The notes under the pieces were generated by a model. That model searched no databases. It had not been told where the DNA came from and worked only from the letters and a program-made list of their open reading frames with translations. Below, one piece after another: positions 19,217-28,093 of a DNA stretch of 64,000 bases. The number at the start of each line of letters is the position of its first letter. Position 1 is the first letter of the stretch. Both the position numbers and the translations under genes were made by a program. This DNA is from Nostoc calcicola FACHB-3891 (GTDB lineage Bacteria > Cyanobacteriota > Cyanobacteriia > Cyanobacteriales > Nostocaceae), in NCBI RefSeq assembly GCF_014697355.1, contig NZ_JACJRQ010000003.1:124001-188000 (forward strand), written 5' to 3'.

Positions 19217-19335
19217 AGGGAATGGGGGTGGGGAGATGGGGAGCAGGGAGCAGGGAGCAGGGAGCAGGGAGCAGGGAGCAGGGAGCAGGGGAGAAAATCT
19301 TCCGCTCTGCCCTCTGCCCCCCTGCTTCTTCCCAT
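19217..19335. repeat. GGGAGCA heptad tract upstream of the giant kinase
   Basis: Seven consecutive GGGAGCA units (about 19237-19290) preceded by GGGGAGATG and followed by complementary CTCTGCCC/CTGCCCCCC units, so the tract can form a hairpin. It lies between the divergent giant kinase and ldpA and overlaps a spurious N-terminal extension of the kinase frame. Confidence 0.85.
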
Positions 19336-19411
19336 GCCCCAAATCAAGAAATCTGGACTTTTTATTTATGACACACTATTATTTTTAGTCGCATAAACGC
19401 ATAATAGAAAT

Positions 19412-20578
19412 GTGACTGATCTGTTCGCCCCTTTACAATCTCTAAAACTTGGTCACTGGTTCAAGCTCATCTGCGGAGCTAGTTTCCAGCATCTCCCGGC
19501 AGTCAGAAATTTAACGTTAGCCTACACTTTGGCGGGCGCTGACTGCATAGATGTCGCAGCCGATCCGGCAGTAATCGCAGCAGCCCAAGCAGCGCTACAA
19601 GTAGCCAAGGATTTGGCTAGGGATGCCCAAGAGCGAGGCTTTGGCTACAAAGGCAACTCACCCTTTTTAATGGTCAGCCTCAACGATGGAGAAGACCCCC
19701 ATTTTCGGAAAGCAGAATTTAATTCTACTCAGTGCCCTACAGACTGCCATAGACCCTGTGAAAGGATTTGTCCGGCACAAGCAATCGTGTTTAACAGTAT
19801 AAAAGAAGACTTTTCCGGAGTAGTAGCTGACAAATGCTATGGCTGTGGTCGTTGTATACCAGTTTGCCCATATGATATAATTGATACAAGTTCATATATG
19901 TCAACGCCGGGAGCGATCGCGCCATTGGTAATGTCAACGGGAGTAGATGCCGTAGAAATCCATACACAAGTCGGGCGGTTGGCAGAATTTGAGCGATTGT
20001 GGCAAGCAATTTTACCGTGGGCCGATCGACTAAAGGTACTAGCCATCAGTTGTCCCGATGGCGAGGGGATGACTGACTACTTAAAAGCCTTGTATGACCT
20101 GATTACACCACTCAAAGGTGCTTTAATTTGGCAAACCGACGGTCGTCCCATGAGCGGTGATATCGGCGATGGCACCACAACAGCCGCAGTGAAATTAGGA
20201 CAAAAAGTTTTGGCAGCTAAGTTACCGGGATATGTGCAGTTAGCAGGCGGCACAAATAGGCATACCGTTCCTAAATTAAAGGCAATGGGACTACTGAAGA
20301 GAGCAGGGGGAGATGAGGGAGCAGGGGGAGATGAGGGAGCAAGAATCTCCTCATCTCCCTCATCCCCCTCATCCCCTCCATCCATCGCTGGGATTGCCTA
20401 CGGTAGCTACGCCCGTGTACTGCTGTCACCGATTCTCGAACAGTTAGAGAATAAGGAGGTAACTAACACCACTGTTAGGGCAACTGTTCGCCTAGAAGAA
20501 GAAGAGGTATTACTTTGGCAAGCTGTAGAGTTAGCCCATTCTCTCGTTTCGCAGATCAAATCACACCAGGAGCGTTAA
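19412..20578 (+). CDS. ldpA: LdpA, iron-sulfur protein of circadian light/redox input
   Basis: LdpA (light-dependent period) tunes the KaiABC clock to light and redox state in Synechococcus. The start is GTG at 19412 (reads MTDLFAPLQSLKLGHW), giving 388 aa, somewhat longer than the usual about 350. Fe-S ligands are visible as CPTDCHRPCERICP and CYGCGRCIPVCP, a ferredoxin-like pair of clusters, plus the C-terminal domain with WQTDGRPMSGDIGDG and QLAGGTNRHTVPKL. The extra length is an in-frame repeat-encoded insert GGDEGAGGDEGA then Ser/Pro-rich (nt 20296-20385), before IAGIAYGSYAR. It is divergent from the giant PAS/GAF kinase. Confidence 0.88.
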   Translation: MTDLFAPLQSLKLGHWFKLICGASFQHLPAVRNLTLAYTLAGADCIDVAADPAVIAAAQAALQVAKDLARDAQERGFGYKGNSPFLMVSLNDGEDPHFRKAEFNSTQCPTDCHRPCERICPAQAIVFNSIKEDFSGVVADKCYGCGRCIPVCPYDIIDTSSYMSTPGAIAPLVMSTGVDAVEIHTQVGRLAEFERLWQAILPWADRLKVLAISCPDGEGMTDYLKALYDLITPLKGALIWQTDGRPMSGDIGDGTTTAAVKLGQKVLAAKLPGYVQLAGGTNRHTVPKLKAMGLLKRAGGDEGAGGDEGARISSSPSSPSSPPSIAGIAYGSYARVLLSPILEQLENKEVTNTTVRATVRLEEEEVLLWQAVELAHSLVSQIKSHQER

Positions 20579-20791
20579 TCACTCTAAGATAGAAGTATGT
20601 TTACTCTCTTAATTCTGTTACCAGGAAAGAGAAAGTTAGTAACCCAGCCCTAAACGGACTGAGCTTGCAAGAGAAATCAAACAAGCTGTACTGACCAGAC
20701 CACCCTGAGCGTAGTCGAAGGGTAAACGTTATTTGAATGAGCATTAATTTGAGCATGGTTGGTAAGCATGAAAATATACCCACGATTCATA

Positions 20792-20819
20792 CTCAAATAC
20801 TGAAAGTAGGGTATTTGAG
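20792..20819. promoter_or_regulatory. Hairpin upstream of the R3H/AAA gene
   Basis: A perfect 9-bp inverted repeat, CTCAAATAC - 10-nt loop - GTATTTGAG, ends 74 bp before the ATG at 20894. It has no T-run, so a terminator is unlikely; it could be an operator or leader hairpin. The rest of the 20579-20893 gap shows only a short dispersed segment (about 20697-20723). Confidence 0.45.
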
Positions 20820-20893
20820 CATTAGATGAGCAATTGAGAGCAATTAAAAGCTGAAAGTATCGATTTACCGTTGTTTCCGTCACCATAGAAAGC

Positions 20894-22624
20894 ATGACGA
20901 TTACAGACGATCTCCAAAAGTTATTAGACATTTTGCCCCAAGACCTGCGACAAGTACTAGAGAGTCATCCTAAACGAGATAGTTTAGTTGAAGTGGTCTT
21001 GGATTTGGGTCGTCGCCCAGAGGCTCGCTTTCCTAATCAAGCCGAGTATCTGAGCGAAACACCCGTTACTCAAGAACAGATAGATGATTGCATTCAACGA
21101 GTTGGAATCTTTGGTGGAGATAATCGGGCAGGAATTGAGCAAACTTTACATCGGATCAGCGCCATCCGCAACCGCAGTGGCAAGATTATTGGCTTGACTT
21201 GTCGCGTTGGTCGCGCGGTGTTCGGAACCATCGGCATGATCCGCGATTTGGTAGAAACTGGTAAATCGATTCTCATGCTGGGGCGGCCAGGTGTGGGCAA
21301 AACTACTGCCTTACGGGAAATCGCCCGTGTTTTGGCGGACGATCTGCTCAAACGAGTTGTGATTATTGACACATCCAATGAAATTGCCGGGGATGGTGAT
21401 GTTGCTCACCCCGCCATTGGTCGCGCTCGGCGGATGCAAGTAGCTCATCCAGATCAACAGCATCAGGTGATGATTGAAGCAGTGGAAAACCATATGCCAG
21501 AAGTCATCGTCATTGATGAAATTGGTACGGAGCTGGAAGCTTTAGCGGCTCGTACCATTGCCGAACGGGGTGTACAGTTGGTAGGTACTGCCCACGGTAA
21601 TCAAATTGAAAACCTGATCAAAAACCCCACCCTAGCTGATTTAATTGGGGGTATCCAAGCTGTGACTCTGGGAGACGACGAAGCTAGACGCCGAGGTTCT
21701 CAAAAGACCGTTTTAGAACGCAAAGCTCCCCCCACCTTCGAGATTGCTGTGGAAATGTTAGAACGGCAACGCTGGGTAGTACACGAAAGCGTTGCTGACA
21801 CAGTAGATAATCTGCTGCGCGGTCGTCAGCCTAGCCCACAAACGAGAACCGTTGATGACCAGGGCAAAGTTGCAATTACACGGCAGTTAGCTGTGGTTAA
21901 CGGGCGCGGTGGGCATCTGACCAGTGGAGACGAATCTTTCTCTTCGGGGCGACAGTCCAATGGCTGGCGTTCATCTGGACAAATGGTAGCACTGCCAGCG
22001 TTACCTGTAGAGCGGGTAACTGGACGCAGTGAGTTTGACCGCTTGCTGGATGAATCCTTCAATTATTCTGAGAGCATTGATTTGGATGCTATCAGACAGC
22101 CAGGACCAAATGGTGAAGATTTGCCACTGCATGTTTACCCCTATGGCGTTAGCCGCCACCAACTCGAACAGGTAATCAGCGTGTTAACTTTACCCGTGGT
22201 ATTGACAAAAGACATAGATAGTGCTGATGCAATTTTAGCACTGCGATCGCACGTCAAAAACCACGCCAAATTACGCCAAATGGCCAAAGCCCGTCATGTG
22301 CCTATCCACATGATTAAATCCAGCACCATACCGCAAATTACCCGTGGCTTGCGGCGGTTGCTGAACATGGACGACCCCGAAATGGCCGACGACCGAGAAC
22401 TGCAACTGTTTTTGCACAGTGGTAGCGATGACGAGATGGACGCCCTCGAAGAAGCTAGACTTGCCGTTGAGCAAATTGTGATTCCCAAAGGACAGCCAGT
22501 TGAGTTATTGCCTCGTTCCCCCCAAGTCCGCAAAATGCAACATGAGTTGGTAGAACACTATCGACTCAAGTCTCACAGCTTTGGTGAAGAACCAAATCGC
22601 CGACTAAGGATTTATCCGGCGTAA
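20894..22624 (+). CDS. ycf45: Ycf45-type AAA ATPase with C-terminal R3H domain
   Basis: A 576-aa soluble protein conserved in cyanobacteria and some plastids. An N-terminal SpoIIIAA-like AAA module has Walker A GRPGVGKTT (near residue 130), Walker B VIVIDEIG and AARTIAERGVQLVGTAHG. A linker follows, then a C-terminal R3H nucleic-acid-binding domain (RKMQHELVEHYRLKSHSFG and RRLRIYP). It presumably binds single-stranded nucleic acid in an ATP-dependent way; its cellular role is unsettled. The start is the ATG at 20894. It is convergent with the DUF4347 gene, with a hairpin between. Confidence 0.87.
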   Translation: MTITDDLQKLLDILPQDLRQVLESHPKRDSLVEVVLDLGRRPEARFPNQAEYLSETPVTQEQIDDCIQRVGIFGGDNRAGIEQTLHRISAIRNRSGKIIGLTCRVGRAVFGTIGMIRDLVETGKSILMLGRPGVGKTTALREIARVLADDLLKRVVIIDTSNEIAGDGDVAHPAIGRARRMQVAHPDQQHQVMIEAVENHMPEVIVIDEIGTELEALAARTIAERGVQLVGTAHGNQIENLIKNPTLADLIGGIQAVTLGDDEARRRGSQKTVLERKAPPTFEIAVEMLERQRWVVHESVADTVDNLLRGRQPSPQTRTVDDQGKVAITRQLAVVNGRGGHLTSGDESFSSGRQSNGWRSSGQMVALPALPVERVTGRSEFDRLLDESFNYSESIDLDAIRQPGPNGEDLPLHVYPYGVSRHQLEQVISVLTLPVVLTKDIDSADAILALRSHVKNHAKLRQMAKARHVPIHMIKSSTIPQITRGLRRLLNMDDPEMADDRELQLFLHSGSDDEMDALEEARLAVEQIVIPKGQPVELLPRSPQVRKMQHELVEHYRLKSHSFGEEPNRRLRIYPA

Positions 22625-22636
22625 CCTTACCCCTAA

Positions 22637-22665
22637 CCCCTCTCCGAAACGGAGAGGGGATTTAT
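22637..22665 (+). terminator. Hairpin between convergent genes
   Basis: A perfect 9-bp stem CCCCTCTCC - GAAAC - GGAGAGGGG (22637-22659) followed by ATTTAT. It lies 12 bp after the stop of the R3H gene and 8 bp from the stop of the convergent gene. It is well placed as a terminator, although the same motif also occurs as a dispersed repeat in cyanobacteria. Confidence 0.6.
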
Positions 22666-22667
22666 AA

Positions 22668-24632
22668 TTAGGGCAAGTTTTTGACTTCAGTTGCACTCAA
22701 AGCACGATTATAGATGCGGACTTCATCAATTAAACCATTGAAACGGTCACCCAGTGGAAATCCATCATAATAGTTCTCTGCTGCACCAATAGTTACTGGA
22801 TTATCATCTACTAATATGTTGCCAGTAAGCGGGTTATTACCAATTTGAACACCATCAACATAAAGACGGATCGTACTGCCATCGTATGTCCCTACCAGGT
22901 GTACCCAATTCTCAGTGGTTGGTAAACCTTGGTAAACATCAGCCTCACCATCACTGGTGCCTAATTCCCATTTATAGGTAGTTACGTTATTCCGTGTACC
23001 AAACCCTAAATAAAATTGATCGGGATGAAGAAGGGTGCCAATCTGTCTATTTACAGCAACCTGAAAACCGACTGGTTGAACATTTGGACGTACCCAGGCT
23101 GAGACAGTGATTTGATTAGTCATAGAGTTAAGACTAGCTGAAGCAGGTATACTGGCAGAGGAGTTATTCTTTCCACTCACTTCAAGAGCTTGGCCAGATA
23201 CCCCAACCGTTCTGCTAGAGTTAATCAACGATCCGTTATTATTGTTTCCAGAACTGTCTAAAACAGTATTACCTATTGCTTCTTCAAATTTCCAATAACC
23301 TACTAATCCAGTTGAGCTAGCATTATTAGAGTTGAATTTCCAACTTTTAATATCTTGAGCATTAGCTAGAGATCCTGTCCCAGCAGTAAAGCCAACAAAG
23401 GCTTGTGAACCGAGAACAGAAGTTAAATCAATCTGGTAGGAAAGTGCTGCTTTGGCGGTTGGAAGTTTAGTCGCATTTTGGGAAAGGAAAACATCCAATT
23501 TGTCGGTGTTACCATTGTACTCAATCCAAGCATTAATTGCCGTACCGGAGTTCAAATCAATTGGTGTACCTGAGTTGGAATCAGTGACAGTACTGGTGGT
23601 TGCAAGGGGAGCATTGATATTACCATCTCGCAGTACGCCAATGTGGTTGTTGTTAGGATCTGTTCCATTCTTAAAAGTGTCAAACTCGATCGCCAGACTC
23701 TTAGTAATAGGGGTAACAGTCCCGCCATAGCCTAAATTGCCACCACTACTACCTTTAGCATTGGCCTTTGCCGGACTATTTTGCAGTACAAAGGTAAATC
23801 CATCTGCTCCCAGAGTTCCGCCTGTCAATTGAAATTGGAACTGGGTTTGAAAGGAGGTATTAGTATCCAATCCAATGGGAGTGGTGTAGAAAACAGTACC
23901 CGATTGAGATGCAGAGGCTGGAGTCAAACGCAGTGCAGTACCAAATTGGGCAGAATTGCCGTTAAGTTTGAGTCCACTCGTGCTGGCAAAATTCGTGTAG
24001 TCAAAGCTAGCCAGCACCCCATTATAGGTATTTAAAAGCGAAGGCTGGATTGCTAGAGCAGATTCAATTGTACCAGTTGCGTACTCCAGTACCCAGTTGC
24101 CACCTTGGGATACATTTCCAGTTGTATCTGTCGATGCAGCTACATCAGCCCCAGTCAATTCCCCCAATCTGGAAACAAAGGTACTCCCTGCTGTACCTGC
24201 CGCAACATTACAACCGTAGAGCAAGATATCGGCATCAGGCGCCAAGGCATTTGCCCAGGTTTCTAAGTCTTGACTTCGGCTGTCGAGTGTCTGAAGATTG
24301 ACTACAGAATCCCCAAGGTTCAGTTCCCCGGAGCTGCCGTGGGAAATAACGTGAACCCCTAAAAGATCGTCATAATGAGAGAGCGTCTCGGTGATTTGCG
24401 TAATACTATCTTGCTCAGACCAAAGGGGAATAATGACGTCAGTAGTTAAACCTTGAAGAATTTTTTCTACGTCAGGAATACTTAAATCGACGAAGGCAAG
24501 TGACCGAGGATTTACTAACTGTGTCTCACTTAACAATGAATTCGGACTCAAGTTTGAGCCTAGACCCTGATTTGAGGGAAAACCAGTAAACAAAGCCGAG
24601 TTATCGAAATCGGAAAAGTTTGTCTCAAACAT
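22668..24632 (-). CDS. DUF4347 - legume-lectin-like - LamG surface protein
   Basis: A 654-aa protein. The N-terminal DUF4347 (about 42-205) is the usual head of large cyanobacterial secreted adhesins. An L-type lectin-like domain follows (about 210-435, GADGFTFVLQNSPAK, LAIEFDTFKNGTDPNNNHIG), then a LamG/concanavalin-like domain (about 440-654) ending IDEVRIYNRALSATEV. There is no signal peptide; such proteins are normally exported by type I secretion (family knowledge). DUF4347 shows ISHGSSG (His98) and LYGCNVAAG (Cys141), an arrangement like clan CD (caspase-like) proteases. No secretion genes adjoin. A sugar-binding, cell-surface role is likely. Confidence 0.85.
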   Translation of the reverse strand: MFETNFSDFDNSALFTGFPSNQGLGSNLSPNSLLSETQLVNPRSLAFVDLSIPDVEKILQGLTTDVIIPLWSEQDSITQITETLSHYDDLLGVHVISHGSSGELNLGDSVVNLQTLDSRSQDLETWANALAPDADILLYGCNVAAGTAGSTFVSRLGELTGADVAASTDTTGNVSQGGNWVLEYATGTIESALAIQPSLLNTYNGVLASFDYTNFASTSGLKLNGNSAQFGTALRLTPASASQSGTVFYTTPIGLDTNTSFQTQFQFQLTGGTLGADGFTFVLQNSPAKANAKGSSGGNLGYGGTVTPITKSLAIEFDTFKNGTDPNNNHIGVLRDGNINAPLATTSTVTDSNSGTPIDLNSGTAINAWIEYNGNTDKLDVFLSQNATKLPTAKAALSYQIDLTSVLGSQAFVGFTAGTGSLANAQDIKSWKFNSNNASSTGLVGYWKFEEAIGNTVLDSSGNNNNGSLINSSRTVGVSGQALEVSGKNNSSASIPASASLNSMTNQITVSAWVRPNVQPVGFQVAVNRQIGTLLHPDQFYLGFGTRNNVTTYKWELGTSDGEADVYQGLPTTENWVHLVGTYDGSTIRLYVDGVQIGNNPLTGNILVDDNPVTIGAAENYYDGFPLGDRFNGLIDEVRIYNRALSATEVKNLP

Positions 24633-25075
24633 ATACGAGGCTTCTCGAATAGACTTGTACGAAAATTAAATTTATGACAAATAACAGGAAGAAATCCCTT
24701 GAAACCACGTATATTCCGCAGATAGGGGATGAGGGATATGATATTTTTTAAATATCACATCAAAAGCACATTCATATAGTACAGGATACTGACGGCAATT
24801 CAGAATTCAAATTTTGACAATGGGTAGAATTTAGCTGGGAGCAATGCGATTTTGTCAGGCCGGGTAAAAACCAGGCGATCGTTAAATCCTTTTATCAATA
24901 ATTAGGGTTTGCTGACAAAGTTAAGTAAGTCGGTGCAAAGAAAGCTAACAGTTCAAAGCTGTCATTTGTCCTTTGTCATTTTTAATTGGTAAGGGTTTAA
25001 AGTGTGTTTACTTTTAGTAATATAGTTTTGTTTATTACCACTGACTTACTTAATGAAAAAGTCAGGAAAGATTGA
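24633..25075. other. Gene-free stretch
   Basis: No coding frame or RNA gene recognised. A short A/T hairpin is present around 24738-24764 (GATATTT...AAATATC). It probably carries the promoter of the minus-strand DUF4347 gene near its left end. Confidence 0.5.
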
Positions 25076-25430
25076 TTAGTTATTTAAGTAAGGGTAAAAG
25101 AGGCGAAAGCAATTTCTGTTTTCGTTGAAGTATAAATTTAGTTTTTGATAAAGTTCACATTGCTTCCAACCACCAGCAAGTAACATCATTTGTTCATGTG
25201 CTGGGGTATGGTGTTCAACTACTTAATCCATTACCGGATCGATCGCTCGACTGAATTTTTGATATAGTTCTACAAAGGTATCAACGTTGGGCATACCGTG
25301 GATATCTACTGCAATATAATAATGCGAATTGATTTTGGCTTGGTAGTTGCTGCTCATCTGTCCGATCGCGATTAACTTAAGTTTGGGTTTTGCTGGATTT
25401 ACAGCAATTTTCAGGTAAATAGACCACGTT
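25076..25430 (-). pseudogene. Broken unidentified gene with in-frame stop
   Basis: Minus-strand codons from about 25430 read ...WSIYLKIAVNPAKPKLKL, IAIGQMSSNYQAK and HYYIAVDIHGMPNVDTFVEL up to a TAA at 25223-25225. The same frame continues VVEHHTPAHEQMMLLAGGW... to a TAA at 25076-25078. The sequence on both sides looks protein-like, so the middle stop is probably a lesion (TAC or TAT to TAA). The 5' part is cut off by a GTAGGGGC palindrome at 25431-25458. The family is not recognised. Confidence 0.45.
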
Positions 25431-25458
25431 GTAGGGGCGCCAAGCTTAGCGCCCCTAC
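25431..25458. repeat. GTAGGG...CCCTAC palindrome
   Basis: GTAGGGGCGC - 8 nt - GCGCCCCTAC, a perfect 10-bp inverted repeat. It is one of about six palindromes in the window sharing GTAGGG/CCCTAC ends with different inner bases, and it sits at the broken 5' end of the pseudogene. Confidence 0.75.
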
Positions 25459-25575
25459 CGAAGATTGTGGTTCAAATAGATGAAAAACGCTGTAATAGAT
25501 AAAATAAAATCATCAAACCCTACAAACACTGCATTATCGAATTTGGTAAACCTTAAGATATATTTAATTAGCAAA

Positions 25576-26730
25576 TTAGGGCTTTTTCTGCTGAAGTCTC
25601 TTAAGTCTAGAACGCATTTCTTTGAGATTATCTTTTGCTCCTTGTTTTTTGTATAGAGTTTCTGCCTTTTGATAATCTTTAATTGCTTGTTGTTTATTTG
25701 GTAAGTTCTTGTCATAAATAGAACCGCGATATCTGTAGCTATCAGGTAAGTCAGGAGAAAGGCGAATAGCCTGGGTGTAATCTTGAATTGCTGCTTGATA
25801 ATTTTTTAGAAAGTGGCGGCTCTTTCCACGTTTGATGTACGCATCAGTATTTTGAGGAGCAATTTGAATAGCTTGAGTATAATCTTGAATTGCTGCTTGA
25901 TAATCTTTAAGTGAATAGCGGACATCACCACGTTTGATGTAGGCATCAATATTTTTGGGCGCAATTTTAATAGCCTGGGTGTAATCTTCAGATGCTCCTT
26001 GGTAATCTCGCCTATCAACCTTATCTTGTCCCTGAGTTAATAAGTTATTGACCTGCATTTCTGGTGAAGAATTAAAAAATCCCAATAACACTGCAACTCC
26101 AATAACACTAGCAGCAATACTAACTGAGATAGTCGGTATATTTATACTTGGAGTAATTCGGTTTAAAAAGTGGTTGGAAATGAAATGGTTGATAGATGCA
26201 AAAATTTCAGATTTTTGTTGATCTCGAATCAGTTGTAGTTCTCGCTGTTCTTCTTGTATTTTCTCGACTTCCTCCCTAATTTTTTCAACAATATTTACAA
26301 ATGCATCATCCTGTCTTGGCCAAAACCTACTAGTTATAGGTTCACCATTGTAAGGTAAACACTGTAGATGCCCGAATGGTGTAGCTTGCCAGTTATCAAT
26401 TGGGCGGAGTTTAACAGGGATTACAGTAGCTTTACCAGCGCTCTGCCGCTCCATTGCCCGCCTCGTAATTTTCATACAATCATCTGCTGCCAAAAAGTCT
26501 GGACTAACCAGGAGTACAATCACTTCAGATGTGTTTAGGTGTTGGTAACTTTCCTGTTTCCAGTCTCTTCCAGGCAGCGTTTGACTTTTATGCCAGTTTA
26601 TACTTACTCTTAGTGGTTGCAAACTACTAAGGTGTGATTCTAGTTTTACTCGCAATTTTTCATCATCACGAGAGCTAGAATGGGCAAAAAAAAGTTTTAT
26701 AGTTTTGGTAGATGTCAGCAAAAAAGACAT
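25576..26730 (-). CDS. TIR domain - transmembrane - TPR protein
   Basis: A 384-aa protein with a TIR_2-like domain (about 10-155, KLFFAHSSSRDDEKLR, VIVLLVSPDFLA, AMERQSAGKATVIPV), a coiled coil (about 155-175), a membrane segment (about 200-222, SVSIAASVIGVAVLLGF), then at least three TPRs (about 240-370, each with YTQAI). TIR domains often cleave NAD or make nucleotide signals in bacterial immunity. Here the stretch DDCMKITRRAMER has Ile88/Thr89 where relatives carry the catalytic Glu, so enzymatic activity is doubtful. It is encoded 48 bp downstream of the CHAT-TIR gene, so they are probably one operon. The TPRs may bind a partner or trigger. Confidence 0.88.
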   Translation of the reverse strand: MSFLLTSTKTIKLFFAHSSSRDDEKLRVKLESHLSSLQPLRVSINWHKSQTLPGRDWKQESYQHLNTSEVIVLLVSPDFLAADDCMKITRRAMERQSAGKATVIPVKLRPIDNWQATPFGHLQCLPYNGEPITSRFWPRQDDAFVNIVEKIREEVEKIQEEQRELQLIRDQQKSEIFASINHFISNHFLNRITPSINIPTISVSIAASVIGVAVLLGFFNSSPEMQVNNLLTQGQDKVDRRDYQGASEDYTQAIKIAPKNIDAYIKRGDVRYSLKDYQAAIQDYTQAIQIAPQNTDAYIKRGKSRHFLKNYQAAIQDYTQAIRLSPDLPDSYRYRGSIYDKNLPNKQQAIKDYQKAETLYKKQGAKDNLKEMRSRLKRLQQKKP

Positions 26731-26778
26731 AAATTACGATTTATGCAGCTTCTATTGGGAAACTTTCAAGTTCTGTAT

Positions 26779-27903
26779 TTAATATGATTCGGCAGCTATT
26801 TGTTCGACTGCTTCTGCAAATTCTTCAGCAATCTGAACGAATGCTTCATTCTGATTTTTCCAAAACCTACTGTCAGTTATAAATTTGCCATTTCTAGGTA
26901 AATACTGGAGGTCGCCAAGTTGAAAATCACTAAACTTTATACTCTGCCAACCAGCAACTGGACTGATAAGTATAGGAATAACGTAAGCTTGTCCGGCTTT
27001 TTGTCTTTCCATTGCTTGCTTAACCTCAGAGTTGAGGTGGTACTTAGAGTTGAGAAAATGCCGACTAATAAGTAGGAGAATTATACGGGCTGAGTTCAAA
27101 TTTTTATTAATTTCAATATTTCTATTGTTGCCAAGTCTTATTTTCTTCTCATGCCAAATACTAATAACACCTTGTCCCTCCATAATACTGAGAGAGTTTT
27201 CTAGTTCTACTCGCAGTTTTTCATCTTTCGGAGAGTAAGATAAAAAAACTTTAGACTCCTGTGTTGGAACTTCAACACTAACAGCAGATAATGGAGTAGT
27301 TTGAATTACGCCTTCTTGTGTTCCTAACTGTTTTTTTATCAGCAACTTAGGAGTTAGATGCTCTGAAATACCTGCTGTACGTATGACTCTACAGCCAAGT
27401 TTGTAGGCAAATTCAATAGATTTACCTGCACCCAGAGCATCGTAAAAAGCAACGGCAAATTCAATTGCTGCCTTATCTCCAATTGCCTGACTCATGCCAA
27501 TTACATAATCAATATGTTGCACCATCGCCTTAGCTTGAATCTCAGAATAACAAGCGTTGAGTAATACACACTTTACATGATCCGCGAACAATTCAAACAG
27601 TTCTGCGAGTGCTTCTCCATCTACTAGCTTTACCCCTCCTTTTACATCCTCAAATACTAAGCCATCCTCTCCTGCTCCATGTCCAGAAAAATGGACAATC
27701 TGTGGCTCGAAGTCCATAATCTGGCGGTGAATATCTCTATGGCGTACTGCCAATGCTGATTTTATTAAAAATTGCTCCCGTTTCTTTGCCCTTAGTAAAC
27801 CTTCCTCAATGTCACGCAACTCCTCATCTAGGCGCAGTTTACTCACGCCTTGCGGGTTCGCTGCCAAAATCAGGATTTTGTTCACCGAGGTTTCACTGTT
27901 CAT
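26779..27903 (-). CDS. CHAT (caspase-like) protease fused to TIR domain
   Basis: A 374-aa protein. The N-terminal CHAT domain (about 5-190) has the catalytic pair in VHFSGHG (His) and LLNACYS (Cys); the C-terminal TIR (about 220-374) has VFLSYSPKDEKLR, ILLLISRHFLN and Glu293 in NSEVKQAMERQ, the expected catalytic Glu position. CHAT proteases and TIR NADases are both effectors or signal makers in prokaryotic cell-death systems. The start is the ATG at 27903 (MNSETSVNKILILAANP); the frame is open further upstream to 27993, but that part is not domain-like. The next gene is a TIR-TPR protein. Two hairpins lie upstream (28037-28148). Defence function is inferred, not shown. Confidence 0.9.
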   Translation of the reverse strand: MNSETSVNKILILAANPQGVSKLRLDEELRDIEEGLLRAKKREQFLIKSALAVRHRDIHRQIMDFEPQIVHFSGHGAGEDGLVFEDVKGGVKLVDGEALAELFELFADHVKCVLLNACYSEIQAKAMVQHIDYVIGMSQAIGDKAAIEFAVAFYDALGAGKSIEFAYKLGCRVIRTAGISEHLTPKLLIKKQLGTQEGVIQTTPLSAVSVEVPTQESKVFLSYSPKDEKLRVELENSLSIMEGQGVISIWHEKKIRLGNNRNIEINKNLNSARIILLLISRHFLNSKYHLNSEVKQAMERQKAGQAYVIPILISPVAGWQSIKFSDFQLGDLQYLPRNGKFITDSRFWKNQNEAFVQIAEEFAEAVEQIAAESY

Positions 27904-28036
27904 TTGATAATTTTGATGTAGATAGCATTTGGCAGGACAAACTTTAGTTGAGTTCTGTGCTGGCTTGGTAAATACTTTGCCGCCCACATCCACTCAACAG
28001 CAGAAATACTTTATTTAATAATTACATATAAGTAAA

Positions 28037-28060
28037 TGTGTTCTGTTAAAACAGAACGCA
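28037..28060. promoter_or_regulatory. Hairpin 1 upstream of CHAT-TIR
   Basis: TGTGTTCTGTT - AA - AACAGAACGCA forms an 11-pair stem with one G-T pair. It lies about 135 bp upstream of the CHAT-TIR ATG. It lacks a T-run on either side and could be an operator or a leader structure. Confidence 0.5.
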
Positions 28061-28093
28061 CTTAAGACAAAATTTACACTTGGTAAAGAAGTC

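Noticed and set aside
19237-19290. CRISPR or VNTR-coded protein from GGGAGCA units
   Set aside because: The unit is 7 bp with no spacers and lies outside the real reading frames; fits a heptad repeat.
19217-19342. N-terminal extension of the giant kinase (42 residues, LLPAPCSLLPAPC...)
   Set aside because: It is encoded entirely by GGGAGCA repeats; MFHSTTVFFVEDS at 19216 starts right at the receiver domain.
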